Shown: positions 24,640 through 37,021 of the stretch, piece after piece
How the letters are laid out: each line of letters begins with the position of its first letter
How positions within the stretch are numbered: position 1 is the stretch's first letter
From: Phylloscopus collybita
Taxonomy: Eukaryota; Chordata; Aves; Passeriformes; Phylloscopidae
NCBI GenBank assembly: GCA_027886175.1
Contig: JAJNNQ010000024.1
Coordinates: 28,623,001 to 28,687,000, forward strand
DNA length: 64,000 bases
Reading direction: 5' to 3'
Notes under the pieces: generated by a model
What the model saw: only the letters and a program-made list of their open reading frames with translations
Databases searched by the model: none
Told to the model about the DNA's origin: nothing
Translations under genes and position numbers: made by a program

Positions 24640-25190
24640 AAGTCTTTCAGGAGCTGGTCACTGGTAGTACTGAATTTCACTATCCAAAGGAGATTACTGT
24701 TAGCTATGATCTCAGAGACTTCAAGGTTCATTACCTTTTATAGGTCATTAAAGACAATGAATAAAATTGGTCCAAGCATGGAGAACTCTACCTGTGAATT
24801 TTCTTCATGGTAAAAAATCCATAAAACTCTGTCCTTCATTTTCTGTGATCTAACCAGCGTTCAGTCCACAAAGAAATTTCTTCAGTCCCATGACACTTCT
24901 GTTTCTCTAATAAGACTGCTGAGGAATGTTATTGGAGGGCTTTCGGAAAACTTATGCATATTCATGTCCCCTTTATTTACTTGCATGCTGACAGCTTCAT
25001 AGAATTAGAACTAGTCAGACATGATTTCCCATTGAAGAAACTCTCCTGATTTCTGCAACAATCTTTATCTGTGTGCTCTGTTAGTCCTTATTTTACCATC
25101 TTGTCAGGGACAGCAATCAGCTTTCCCAGTCTACAGGTCCAGAGTCCCTTTTATAATGGCTTTTTCCAGATGACTGTTTGTAGCTTTATA
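24640..25190 (-). mobile_element. Ancient CR1-like LINE reverse transcriptase fossil, antisense
   Basis: Translating the minus strand from 24776 down to 24741 gives LGPILFIVFNDL, which matches the LGPxLFNIFxNDL segment of CR1-clade reverse transcriptases. Flanking plus-strand text such as 'gaggaatgttattggagggcttt', 'agaactagtcagacatgatttccc' and 'ttgtcagggacagcaatcagctttcccagtctacagg' resembles degraded antisense CR1 RT sequence on either side. Stops and frameshifts interrupt the frame, so it is a dead copy much older than the CR1 tails elsewhere in the window. It may extend toward 24290 (the 3' side of the element), but similarity there is weak. Confidence 0.65.
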
Positions 25191-28100
25191 TCAAGGAAAA
25201 AAACTGTGGGTATCTTTACCTGAGGGGGAAAAAAACCCCACAAAGGTAGTTTTTTAGAATATTCTGTGAACATGCTCAGAAATCCTGGTTCCTGTTAGAG
25301 GCTGAGAGCTAGATGGAATCAATAACTTGGGTTTGAAAAGTTGTAGCTAAGCTGTGGCTTTTACAAAAAGCATTACTTAGAAAAATGAAAATTTAACTTA
25401 TAAAAATTTCTCTCTCCTGTGTTGTTTACTTTCATTGGAGGTCTGCTGATACCTTGTCCTCTTTCCATTTTTCATGAGAAGGGATCAATTTTACCAGTCA
25501 GAGATTACAGACATAGAGAGCCATGAAAGAGTGATGTCATGGTCTTGCAGTGATGTAATACATGGCAGCTTGTTTGTATAAGCATTCATTTTTATCACTA
25601 CAATCTTGGAGTGCCACAATACTAAAAACAATATAGAAGTGGTGAAAATGCTGTCATCATTGACATTTTTTAATTTCCTACGTAGCTGAGCAAGAGGCTG
25701 GAGAGGTTTCAGTCAACACTTCATCCTCTACTCTATAAACCAATTAATTATTCTTCAATTACAATTTTGCATGTGGCAAAAATGTGTTGGTGACAATTTG
25801 GAAGTAGACTCTACATACTAAGCCACAGGCTTAGACTACATAGTTAAGTTTTAGCAAATGTACATATTCTCAAAAATTATTTACCTGAGTAAATCGCTTT
25901 TGCTGTCAGATGTTAAATGAAACAAGACACCTATAAAATATTAGTAGAAAATTTACAAATTTTAAGTTAATGCAAATTGTCAGAAATGTTTTTTACTAGA
26001 AATCCTGTTTATTAGTTGATACTGTTTAAAATTTGATCTGGTTCTGTGTTTTCTGGAGCTATTTAGAGAATGTTATAATCATTTTTATTAGAAAGGTGTC
26101 TTTGAAGTCTGATATAAACTACCACAGAATAAAAGTTGATAAAACTCTTATATTGAGGAATTGCATTATGCACCATGTGAACAATTATGCTGGATATTGC
26201 ATATTAGTACTAGTGCAATTTTTTTTCAGCTAATGAAATATATCATGGTATCTTAGACTGAGAAAGACCATTATGTTCTGTACAGGATATTAAAATGTTC
26301 ATTGCTAGATTACTAGCAAGCCCGAATAATCGATTTCCTATATTAATTAAGGTAAATTGTTTGTGTAAAGATTACTTTAATGATATATTCATGCAATTCA
26401 CTGCTTTAAATGATTTAAAGAGAATTTAAGAGAAAATAACTAAGCTGAACAGAGATTTATGCTGAAATTGTATCTGCATTTGTAATTGTTCTGTTTTAAG
26501 TAAATTATTTTGCATATTGCAAAGAAACTGTATGTCCTAGGGAGCACAAACTGCCTCTAGAGACAGCGTGCCCAAAAAGGAGACATAAAAGGAGGCTGGA
26601 TAATGTGGAGAAAAGCAATCCTGGCTCCATCTGCTGTCTGGTTTTTTGCTCTCCCTTTTTTTTTTCTTGGCAGCTTCTTTCTTGGGGTATTTGGGGTAGT
26701 TAGGCCCCCCTATATTTTTTTCAACAGAGACTGATTTTTTAACCATAGTTGAGCTTTTTTCTGCTGCTGACCCATTTTGTATTTTTGTGTTTCTGAGCAG
26801 CATTGGTAGTTTTAATCTATGTTGTTCCTACTGGATACAACTCAGATAAAATAGGAATGCATTTTTTTTTTCTGTCACCCTAAGATCAAGTTACATTTGC
26901 AGCCTTCTCTTCTTTTTCATCTGTATTAGTAAATGCTGTAAGAAAGCCCAGGCACAGTTCTAGGACTGCTACTCATCCTTATGCTCATGTTCACTCAAGC
27001 TGTATCAATGCACAATTGGAAAAGTCTACTCCAAGTGCTGGCTTTTCATGTCAATTTTTCTCACAGGCCTTGGAAAAAGAAGGGACCAAAAAGCTTTTGT
27101 TGGACCAAAGCTGAGGACAAGAACTTGGGAGTTTGGAGTGTTGCAGCTTTTCCATGTTCCTTTGTTGATTAGTTTTAATCTTCAGAATAATTTCTGTTAT
27201 AGAGATATCTTTTTCTGCCCTAACTCTGTACTGTATAACTTGGCTTTCCTTCCAAAATGTTTTTTTTTTTTCTTTTGGAATCCTAATAAATAGAAACATT
27301 TTACTTGAAAAGTGTAATTTACGTGGATGCTCAATAGATTTCAACAATTTTTAAAAAAATATTTTATGATGGCAGGATTTTGCATTCACAAAAACCTCCC
27401 AGTTGTAATTAGTGTAAATACTCAAATTTGGAAAATGGCTGCAAATTAGGAAGAGCACTTTGAGTCAGTCCTAGAGTTCAAAAATTGTACTGAGCTATGA
27501 TCCTGAAAAGATGTACATCACTGTTCTTTTCAAATGTAGTTCTTTCTCAAATACGAGATCCAATTAAAATTTCCAAATGGGAGGTCTGACTCCAGATTGC
27601 AGAAATATTGAAAATACAATGCACATCCTGCATATGTAGGCAAGGATGCAAGTAAGTCTTTAAAAATATTTATCTTTGCATTCTTAGATCTTAAAAATAG
27701 TATTGAAAACTCCAGCAGTGGCTAAACATCAGAGGAGCTGACTGTGACTGGAACTGATAGGAATTCAAGCTTTATTATAGAGAGCCTTTCTAAAATCATA
27801 ATTAAAAAAAAAAAAAAGGTAAAATATATAGGTTTTTTCAGATAAGGAAGAACATTTGTTTGCCATAATACAGAAATTTCAAATATAATAGCAGATTAGT
27901 AATGCTTCATGTTCAATACACTAGAAAATACTACAGTCCATGATTCCTGATGTTTTTGTGACATGAGAGGTAAAACCATTTCTAGCATGTGTAAGTCTGG
28001 TCTCAGCTTAGATATCAGAATAAAAAATTTTCTATTTGAGTAATCCTAACACTTAAGAAGATAAGAAAGTTAAAAAACCCCAAAACACAAAGCAAACCAA

Positions 28101-29513
28101 TCCAGAACCAGAACTGGGATCTTTGATAAATGCCTACATTAACATAAAAAGTGAGTTACTTTTCTACAGCTTAGTGAAGTAGCATATGCTTCTGGGTTTT
28201 TTTCAGCCTAGAAACTAATAATTAGAATTCTTTAAACAACTTCCCTTATCAGCAGTAATTAATACACGAGACAAGTAAGATCGCTTTTAAGGAAGTGGTT
28301 ATTTGCTGAAAAACATACATTTGGTTGTTCCCAAACTGCTTGTGAATATCAGTTCAAGTGTTTCCAGCTGTAATGGAGGAGTTGGAGTGATACAGCTGTG
28401 GAATCATCAGCTGCCTTTTACTCAACAGGTCTGCAATTAAGGAGTTCCTTTTGTTGAAGTTGTTCCATAGGGACTGCTGAATGCTTCAGCAGACGTAGTT
28501 CTTGAACTAGATAATTTCAAGGAAGAGAAAAATAACTTAAAAAGTTAAATTACATTCAGTTCAAAGTACTTCCTCCAATCCCACCCCTTACTAAAAGAAG
28601 AGTCAGTCCTAGAGTTCAACGTTTTATTTTACTATTACTTACTATTATACTAAAAAATAGCATTTTGTGCCCATTTTAAGTAAGCAGCCCCACACACAAA
28701 TTTAATTATAGTTCATTTTTATGTGTATTTTATAGTCTTATTCTTGTTATTTTCAATTTTACTCTTATGTTAGTGTTCTCCCTCATCAGATTCTTCACTG
28801 TAAGAACTGGGCAAGTCATGTTGGCCATAATCTTCAGGTTAAGGTAACTTAAAATACTGACACAGTCTTCAAGGATGTGTTGTATCATGCTCAGTTTATT
28901 TATTCCCCAAAGTATCTCAGCAAAAATAAGAATTAAAAGCATAGTATTATAAATAAAGATTAAGAAAGGGCGAGTGGTTCAGTTGCTCATTTTGAGAACA
29001 TCTTCTCTGGCGTCTTTGTTTTTTAAATTGATATTAAGGGTTTTTACCTCACAGACTCGATTCAGTTTATTGGTTTATTGGATCTTTTCTCCTGGACATA
29101 TTCCATTTCTTTCTGTTGGAAAGATTCTGTTGAGGCTGAGGTTGTTTCTGACAGTGTTTTGAAAGCATATTATGTGTCTTTTTTTTTCAGTTTACAGTTC
29201 AGCTGCCCTGCATATTCAGGTTATCTTTCAGTATACCACTTCAGCAATATATACCAGTTGAATAATAACATACACGTCTCAATCTACTTGGTTGCAATAA
29301 AACCATTTAAAATATTACTGAGTGAAAAGCATAACTAGAAATTCATGTGAACAGAATTCACCTCTGTATTCAAATTACTGTATCTTTTAAAATATTTCTC
29401 TTGAAATGTATTGAAAATGCTACAACATAGAGAGATACATAAACATTCACAAAACATTCATGCTGTTCTCTGTGGTTGCAGTTCAGTCATTTTGCTCTTT
29501 TGCTCCTTTTCAG

Positions 29514-29611
29514 ACGGTTCGCCATGGTTTTCCTTACCTACCCACTGCCTTAGCTTTTGACCCAGTTCAGAAAATTCTGGCAATTGGAACAAGAACAGGA
29601 GCCATACGAAT
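29514..29611 (+). CDS. STXBP5L: STXBP5L (tomosyn-2), second coding exon
   Basis: A 98-nt exon that continues the frame from exon 1 in phase 0. It encodes [16 protein letters not shown] followed by [16 protein letters not shown] and the first two bases of the next codon (AT). This is the first WD40 blade of the N-terminal tomosyn propeller, where hydrophobic ALAFDP and [12 protein letters not shown] form adjacent strands; it agrees closely with recalled vertebrate STXBP5L. The acceptor is a standard polypyrimidine-CAG. The exon stops at CGAAT|GTATCCTTT, leaving phase 2. Any of A, C or T as the next base gives Ile, as expected in the family. Reading past the donor gives non-tomosyn residues and a stop at 29653-29655, so 29611 is the supported end. 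Confidence 0.93.
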
Positions 29612-29620
29612 GTATCCTTT
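29612..29620 (+). other. STXBP5L: U12-type (minor spliceosome) 5' splice site of intron 2
   Basis: GTATCCTTT matches the U12 donor consensus (A/G)TATCCTT(T/C) at all nine positions. It is poor as a U2 donor, because +4 to +6 are TCC rather than A/G-A-G-T. It lies exactly where the tomosyn homology ends and leaves the correct phase. The partner acceptor and the TCCTTAAC-type branch point are not in the window, so the assignment rests on the donor alone. Confidence 0.82.
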
Positions 29621-32149
29621 CTCATTCAGAATTTGCACCATTTCTATGTATTTGTAATACAGGGATGGGAATTGTCTTCTGCAAGCACTCAGGTAAGGCT
29701 ACAGTTGTTATGTTCTATTTAATTTTGCTTTATGAGATGGACTGGGAAAGGATGTGCTGTTGAGGAATTAACCAGGTCCCTAAGCGGTTCAAAGAACAAT
29801 TTCTGATTGAGTTTTTAGCATATGGTTTGGGCATATATTGGTTAAGATAAAACAGAATTGATCTTTTTCAGCATGAAAAGTAAGAGTGGATGGCAAAGTG
29901 CTAATGAGCAAGTTGTGAATGTTGTGCTAGCAATAAATAAATTCATTGCTGCAATGCAGTTAGCCAATGTTAGGTTGCAGTTAGATGGTTATGCATGAAA
30001 TTATTTAGACTCTACCATATGAATGGTGGGAAATAAGTTTTTAGGACAGAATTCATCTCTTCCCAGAGGAGAAGGTGAAGCACTGTAAAAGTGCCTGTTT
30101 CTTTTTGTTAATTATAAAGGTACTTCAGTGCTAGTAATTTATATGTTGTTTTTAATACAGTAAGATTTTTAAGTTAGAAGTCTATACAAAATAAATTTAA
30201 TTAAAAGGTAATTAAAATTTGAAGACTTAAAGAAAAAATTAAGACTATTTAAATGTTATGTACTTCAGAATGTTTCTCTACATAATTTTCTTAGTTTGGC
30301 ATGGTTCCAATGTTTTGCACTTCAGTGAAAATACGTATAAAGCAAGGAAAAAAAAGGAGAAAGGCTATTACAGGAAGGTGTAAAAGTTACAGAATACAAA
30401 ACTAATAAACCAATGGGTTTTTTTACAAACTTTTTGTAGCTAAATGAATTATGTGTTTAAAGTAGGACACAATGCTCTATGAAATAGAAGTATAATGTTT
30501 TCTGGTTATTTTTGCTGTCCCTGTTCCCAAGGTAACTATAAATGTAATGAACCCAAGGCAGGTTACAAAGTAAAGAAAAATCTCCTTGTGGAAAAGAAGC
30601 CTGTGCCTCATGTAACATTACTGAGACTTTGGTTCCTCCATTTTTCGGTACTCTTGGTCTGAACAGTTGCATTTTTTGAAGCCTGAATTGCTATCTGATC
30701 CAGAATTTCTGACAAGACTCAACTAAACCTCAAGTTATGTAACAAGCTTTGATTTGATAGTTCTACTCTTTATTTCTTACCTATGTAAAGTAGATTGGGT
30801 ATATTCCTTTCAAATGCAAAGAAGAAAGTTTCCGTGAATTTGTGCACTTCTGAGGAGTGCAAGTCTAGTAGTCATTGTTCTTCTTTTTAGAGGTATGCAA
30901 GGTTAAAAATCTGGGGCTTTGTCCCTGGAAACTTCACTGATATCTTCAGAGTGAGGGTATTGGGAATTTCATGGTAGAAGGAGGAAGAAGACATTCCAGA
31001 GGTTTGACTCCTGAGCCATCTCAGCACTTTGGCTTTTCTAGGAGCAGTGCTGTCACTGGCTAGGCATCCTGTATCTCTACAAATCCCTCCTTTAAGGAAA
31101 ATTCATGTACAAAGCCTGAATTAATAAAGGTTCATGTAGAATTAATTTATACCTACATGTCTCCTGCCACAGGAGTTCCACACTGCAGGAATGGAACATG
31201 AAGTGGAAAAATAGCTATATCCCAAAGCTTTTAGAAAATTCTCTATATGTTTTCTATAAAAATAGATTATAAAGAGTAAGCAGAAGGGAAAAGAATGTTT
31301 TTCAAAGTCCTTCCTTTAACATCTCTTCTCCTGTTTGCTAGCAAACTCCTACCTCATTCATGGAAAATTTTCTACTAGTTCTAGTATCTTAAGCAAACAA
31401 GAGCATCAGGATTACCAGGGAATTTGATTTTTTTGGAAGATAAGTCATAACATAAATGCTTCTCAGCTTAGTCTCAGAGAGCCTGGTTTGCTTAATTGAG
31501 CCCTGAGTTAATGGAAACTGCTTTGAAGACAGAGGATACCATAAAAAGAATTACTTATTTATCAATTTTAACTAAGGTTTCTCCACTTGGCTCTAAGTTT
31601 TGGAGAAGATATCACATAAAAAACCTACTTGTGGGCTAATAAATTTGCAGTGAAACAGGCCCTAAGACTATCCCCAGAACACCACTCATTTAAGCCAGTC
31701 TTGTTGCAGTTTGTAGTGGTTGAAATCAGGCAATAAAATTCAAGTTAAGATATAACAGATTAAGTATTACATCTGAAAGTTCAGTTCATAATGTGTTTTT
31801 CTTTTTAGCAAACTAAGGAAAACACTGGTTTTAGTGGCTCAAAGTTTTCCACAGCATGCTGTAAAAATACTTTTTAACAGAACTGCATGACTTCATTCTG
31901 CCGTGAGTATGTCACATAAGAAAAAGGGAATTCTTTCCATACATACATTGTGTTTGGCTGGTGTTTCTAAACAGTACTGTTGGTAGAGGGAAAGGACAGA
32001 CTACTTGGCTGCCATCAGAGAAATTCACCCAATTATTTATTTGTTTGTTTACTGGTAGTGCCAAAGGTACCTGTTTTGGATTGGACTGTCTTGTTTAGGG
32101 AACACAAGAGGATGGGAAGAGGAACCTTTTTCCTACAAGGAACTGCTGA

Positions 32150-32490
32150 GGGACATGAGGGTGTTTTGTCTTGAGAAAAGGAGGCTGGGGGGACCTTATC
32201 ACTCTCTCAAGTACTCGAACAGACAAAAGGAAATGGCCTTAGATAATTGTGCAGGGAAAGTTTAGAGTGGATTTTAGGAAAAATTACTTCACTGGAAGGG
32301 TTGTCAAACCGTGGAACAGGCTGCTCTGGGAAGTGATGGAGTCACCATCCCTGGAGGTGTTCAAAAGTCATGCAGAGGTGGCACTTAGGGACATGGTTTG
32401 GCAGTAGACTTTTTAGTCCTGGGTTAGTTATTAGACTCAAGGGTTTTGGAGGTCTTTTCCTCCAAGAAAGCTAAGTGATTTTATAAGATC
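32150..32490 (+). mobile_element. CR1 LINE 3'-end fragment, sense
   Basis: It runs from 'cttgagaaaaggaggctggggggaccttatcac' through 'ttacttcactggaagggttgtcaaaccgtggaacaggctgctctgggaagtgatggagtcaccatccctggaggtgttcaaaa' to 'ttttggaggtcttttcctccaagaaa'. This is the standard order of CR1 3' landmarks. It is 5'-truncated, decayed and oriented with the host gene. Confidence 0.9.
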
Positions 32491-33419
32491 ATCTTGTTTC
32501 TTTTTGTGAAACAGCCAGTACACAAACCTTCAATTCCAGAGTTACTGTGCCAAGTAAAGGAGAAGGTAAAATCCAAACCCAAGATAGGTCTGTTGAACGT
32601 CATGGGCCCTCAGCAGCTGATGTACACAGAGAGGCTGTGTTCCTGGGAGGTAAAACTGAGGCTGTTTGTGCACTCTAGAAAAAAAGAAAATCCAGCAAAG
32701 AAAATAAATAGCGCTAATTAAATCATTGCTGGCAGAGTTCTGAGTAGGCATGGAATTTTACAGTTGCTAAAGGAAATGTGGTAAAGAATGTTTGACATCA
32801 GGTTGGATGTACTTTAAAAGAAAAGAGGAGAATGTAACTTGAGGTTTTGGTCTGTGAGAAGGGTGGCATAGAAGCTAAATATAAATTGTGACAGATTTAC
32901 TCTCCCTGGAACTGCTGTATTTTAATCTAAACAAGGTTTCAGTAGTTCTTTATCCTTAAAATAAGCCAACTGTGTTCTCTGCTGTTTACTCTGTGTGATT
33001 TATTGGGCAGATGGAATGGGGGTAGCACAGACAAGATCATAAACCCAAAGTTCTGTTGTTTGACTTGGAGGAATCATTGATACACTTCATCTTTTATCTC
33101 ATTGCACAATATATTTGAGATTTTTCTAGTGAACTTGAGCTATTCAGGAATACAAACTTCACTGAAAGTCAGTACTCCTAACGTAAGTTGTTTTAAAAAT
33201 TCCACTGGAAATCAACATACAGATGTGTACTTTCATGTGTATAGATACCTAAATAGGTTATTATAGAAATAAATTTATTATCAATCTACAAGAATAAAAA
33301 ATTATTGTAAAAGGTACCAAAAGAGTCAAATTTACCTGTATTACTAAATCTGACAGAACCAGAGTTTGGAGAATTTTTTTCCATGCTAAGACTGCTATGC
33401 ATCTGGTTATATGTGCATT

Positions 33420-33422
<3 letters not shown>

Positions 33423-33457
<35 letters not shown>
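33423..33457. repeat. (AT)n microsatellite
   Basis: A 35-nt uninterrupted AT dinucleotide run, followed by a further ACATATATGTACATAT stretch. It is likely to be length-polymorphic. Confidence 0.97.
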
Positions 33458-33463
<6 letters not shown>

Positions 33464-36439
33464 TGTACATATTAGGTTTTTGCATACATGCATAAATATG
33501 GGTCTGTTTGCTTCCCAAGCTTCTTCCATGCTTTTTAAGTAAGCAGACTGAGTATGTTACAGTTAAATGTTCTGGACTTCCCTCACTTTCAATTGTTCTT
33601 TATTCAAGAGATAAAAATGGAATCTGACATCTGCAAACAAATCTACTGAGAAAATGTAGATTTTTATGTATTTGGAGATGCATGTAAAACTGGCATACAG
33701 GTGGATGACACTGGCAGCGTTTTAAGAGGAGCTGATGATTGCATTTGTGAACACTATCTGAAAAAATGCTTTCTGGCTGTCTGTTACAAGGAGGTTTCTT
33801 TTAGTATAATAAAAAACACCCTCAACTGACTCTGATAGTGAAATTATGACTACTGGTGATAGTCAACTATTTCAAAGAAGTGATGTGTCTTAATTAGACC
33901 TTGTGTCAGCTTTAGAGCTTTCCCTACCTTTTTTGTTCCAAACTTTGTCATCAACAGAAGAGTTGATATGCACAGGAAATAAAGTACATCAGTTTGCCCT
34001 CCTTTTTCAGCCTGCTAATTATCTTTTTTAGAAAAATATCCATGACCTAAATTTGGCAGACATCCTTAAACCACAGAAATTTGTAGTCATACTACACATT
34101 TAGCTAGTTATTTTGACTCTTTTCTTCTTTTGCTTTTATCTGCCAGATACTCTTGATGATAGAAGGAATTGATACTTCTCCAAATAACTTAGGAAAGCTA
34201 ATATCTAGTAAGAGACAAACTCAAAGTACATGGGCACATGCAGTGGGAGCATTTTAGTGTTGTGGAAGGAGAGCTATTTTTGTCTAGCTACAGGCACTCA
34301 TTCAATTTAAATTCTTGATGACTTCTTGGAGTTAGGGGCCTTTCTTGCACATATGTTGTTAGTGGAGGGAGACCAGGGATGAAAGGGAACTGTGGAATGT
34401 TGAATGCCCATTATGAGGTAGAAAGGCCACAATGACTGAATAATTGTCTCTGCATTAGGAATACCTTAGGAGAAGTTTCTGAAACCAAAGAGTTCCTCCT
34501 ATAAGGATCTTCCACAGCAAGGAGTGTGAACCATGTGATGGATGGTTCAGTAGGAAATGAGACAGTATCGCACAATATTTCAGATTTAACCTCAAGTAAA
34601 AGTGTAGGATAAAAGCACAGTTTTTTCTGAGGTTCAAGAAATGGGGAGATGAACAAAACAGAGACTATGATCTCATTCGGGAGAGGAGGAGGGAGAGGTT
34701 TTCTTGAAAAAGTCTCTTCCCTCATCCATAGTCAGCTCACTCCCTCTTTCCCTAACTGACCTAGTTTCACTCCAGTTCTTATAGTCCTTAGATTTCTATT
34801 CCTCACCCCCGACCTGTCTTTTCTTAGTGGCATTAAGCAAGCAATATTCTTTCAGTCTCCATCTTTCACCTGATCTGTGCAAAGCAGTCTCTGAATAACA
34901 TATTTTTCTAAGGAAACTGTTCAAGTCAAGAATCAAGATGTTTCCCAGGTGCTTCAGATATGGCATTCAAAGCCACATGAGTACAAAAAGAAGAATTTAA
35001 AAAGACCATCATAGGAGAAGCCAAGTTTGGCCAAAAGTAATTGTGGATCAAGAGGTATCAGAAAATGAATAGCCGAAGTATCCAAGTCTTAGAGAACATT
35101 AAAAATGTAAGTGTGGCATCAATCTCCTCATCCAGAGAGAGCACAGGGAGGGGAAGTGACCCAGAAATTTTGTGTGTCTGCTCCTCTTTAGTACTTTTAT
35201 GAGGGAGATATTCTGGTGTTTTATCAACACTGTTTTAATCTTGTACTCAAAACCCATTGCCCTGCAGGGCTTCACGAAGAAAATCAGCTCAATTTCAGCC
35301 AGACACAGCACACTTTTCAAAAATTCTGCAGTGCTGTTTGTTTGAACAGTTGTGGTTTTCAGACAAAGATGAGTGGAAATTCAGTGATCTTAATATGCTT
35401 TAATTGTAAAACTGATAACTTGAGCAGAAAAAGGATAGATCTTGTCTCTAATTGCTGACAATAACTGTGCTTTCCAGTGATCAATTTCTGGGTTTTTTCC
35501 ATTTTATTGAATAAATAGTAGCATATTGTATAAAATAGATATGCCATATATAGTATATTTATATGTTGATATTCAACATTAACCCTAAAAAATGCTCACA
35601 GAGAGCATAAGAAAGAAATATTGGAATACGATTCTTTAGTACTTAGTTGATTATTAGTACTGTAGTTGATTTCTGGTTGAGTTTTTGTGTGGTTGCTCCA
35701 ATGAAGCCCCAGTACTGAATACACTACATTTTAAGCAGCTACAAAAGTGCATTTTAAATGCTGTGAATTTTAGGGGAGTCTGACTTTCTGTTTTGTTATT
35801 TAGCTGCATTTTCTGCAATGCTGAATTGACAGCTCTGTGGCATATTTAGGTATTTCAGTTGCTTCAGTAAATAAATAAGGATCGACTGAATTATGTGGTC
35901 TGATCTGAGACACACTGATTTCAAAAGCACCATGCTTTTATTATGAGATAAATCAATATGAGATGTGTGGCAGAAGAATACATTTTAGAGCATTCATGTA
36001 GTAGGCATGCACATGAATGACTTTAGTCAATATTGTCTTGGAAATCTATGGTCAGAATGTACTAACTTAGGGTTTTAAAATATTTATCTTAATATTTTTT
36101 CCTAATTATTTGCAATGCATAGGTTAACATTTGCAAATAATTTCTCCATTTCTGGTGTGGATAGACGTGTGCCCCAGTTCCCATTAGATTATAACAACAG
36201 GGCTTTCTTTTTCACAGCGGTTCTATTCAACTTAATTTGTAGATTTTGAGAAATTCCACTTAAGGTTAAATGCTTAGAACTACGAAGAGGCTAATATAAT
36301 GTATCAATACTTTATCTGTTGAAGAACTGGATTTAGAAGTTGTAATTTGGTTAAGGGAAGTGTCTTATATTTCTTCTACATTCTATTTAGTAGATTATTT
36401 GCATAGTTTTAATACCAATTCGTTTTACCTAACTGGCAA

Positions 36440-37021
36440 AATTCATGAGAGGGGCATAATTTTGAAACCAAAGAATACAGTTGTTGGGGAGGATGAAGTA
36501 GCTAGGCCTTGTAGAGATAATTTAATAGTAAAAGATTCTAAAACTATGAAACCCACAAGAGGGATAGAATTAAAAGCAAAGTTTGAGCTGTAAGCATGGA
36601 CAGGAAGAAAGTGATTAAGCAGCTGAAAGGCCTTGGCTGGGTGGGTCAGTGACACCCTTGCCAAGACAAAAGGATGAATGAAAGGGAGCACCTTCTCAGG
36701 TATCAGAGATAAGGTGGGTTTCACAAGTTTTGGTATGTAGAGTAGTATTATAATGTTGTAGCTCCCATAGGCTGTATGTAGATTCTGTAGGTTTTGTATC
36801 TAGAGGTGATTGGTTAATGTTCATTAGCATATTCACGATAGAAGGGGTTAAAATGGAATGTAACAGAGAGTTCCCTCTCTTTGCCTGCTTTTCCTTGGAC
36901 CCTCTTGGACTTTGCACTGGATCCCTGGACCCTTTCCCTAGTCAGGCTGCATTCCCACGACCAATAAAGCACGTGTTCTAGAGTGTCCTGATCTTCAGGT
37001 CTTCTCTCTCACCGGGCTACA
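36440..37021 (+). mobile_element. Probable solo LTR of an endogenous retrovirus, sense
   Basis: The 3' half has clear LTR organisation. A reversed CCAAT box (gattggt, near 36808) and a TTAAAA element lead to AATAAA at 36963-36968, then a short U5-like segment ending 'cttctctctcaccgggctaca', where CA closes at 37021. The 5' border is uncertain. TGTAAGCATGG at 36589 is one TG start, and similar composition back to about 36440 suggests an earlier one. I could not find a convincing target duplication. No internal retroviral genes adjoin it. Confidence 0.6.

Larger units (their letters stand above)
13372..29513 (+). other. STXBP5L: STXBP5L intron 1 (16,142 nt)
   Basis: A U2-type intron with donor GTAAAG at 13372 and acceptor 'tttgctccttttcag' ending at 29513, joining phase 0 to phase 0. 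It holds a 14-G run close to the donor, a small CpG-rich patch (15.43-15.70 kb), antisense CR1 pieces (19.15-19.69 kb), GTTT and TTG simple repeats, and an ancient CR1-like reverse transcriptase fossil (24.64-25.19 kb). The remaining stretches, including most of 15.8-19.1, 19.8-22.4 and 25.2-29.4 kb, are AT-rich with no recognisable gene or RNA. Confidence 0.9.

Noticed and set aside
29612..29657. Continuation of the exon 2 frame to a stop at 29655
   Set aside because: Residues after GAIR do not match tomosyn, and a perfect U12 donor sits at the point where homology ends, so this is intron sequence.
33423..33475. Regular repeats considered as an array-type element
   Set aside because: It is a plain AT dinucleotide microsatellite with no spacers. 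CRISPR is not expected in a bird genome.
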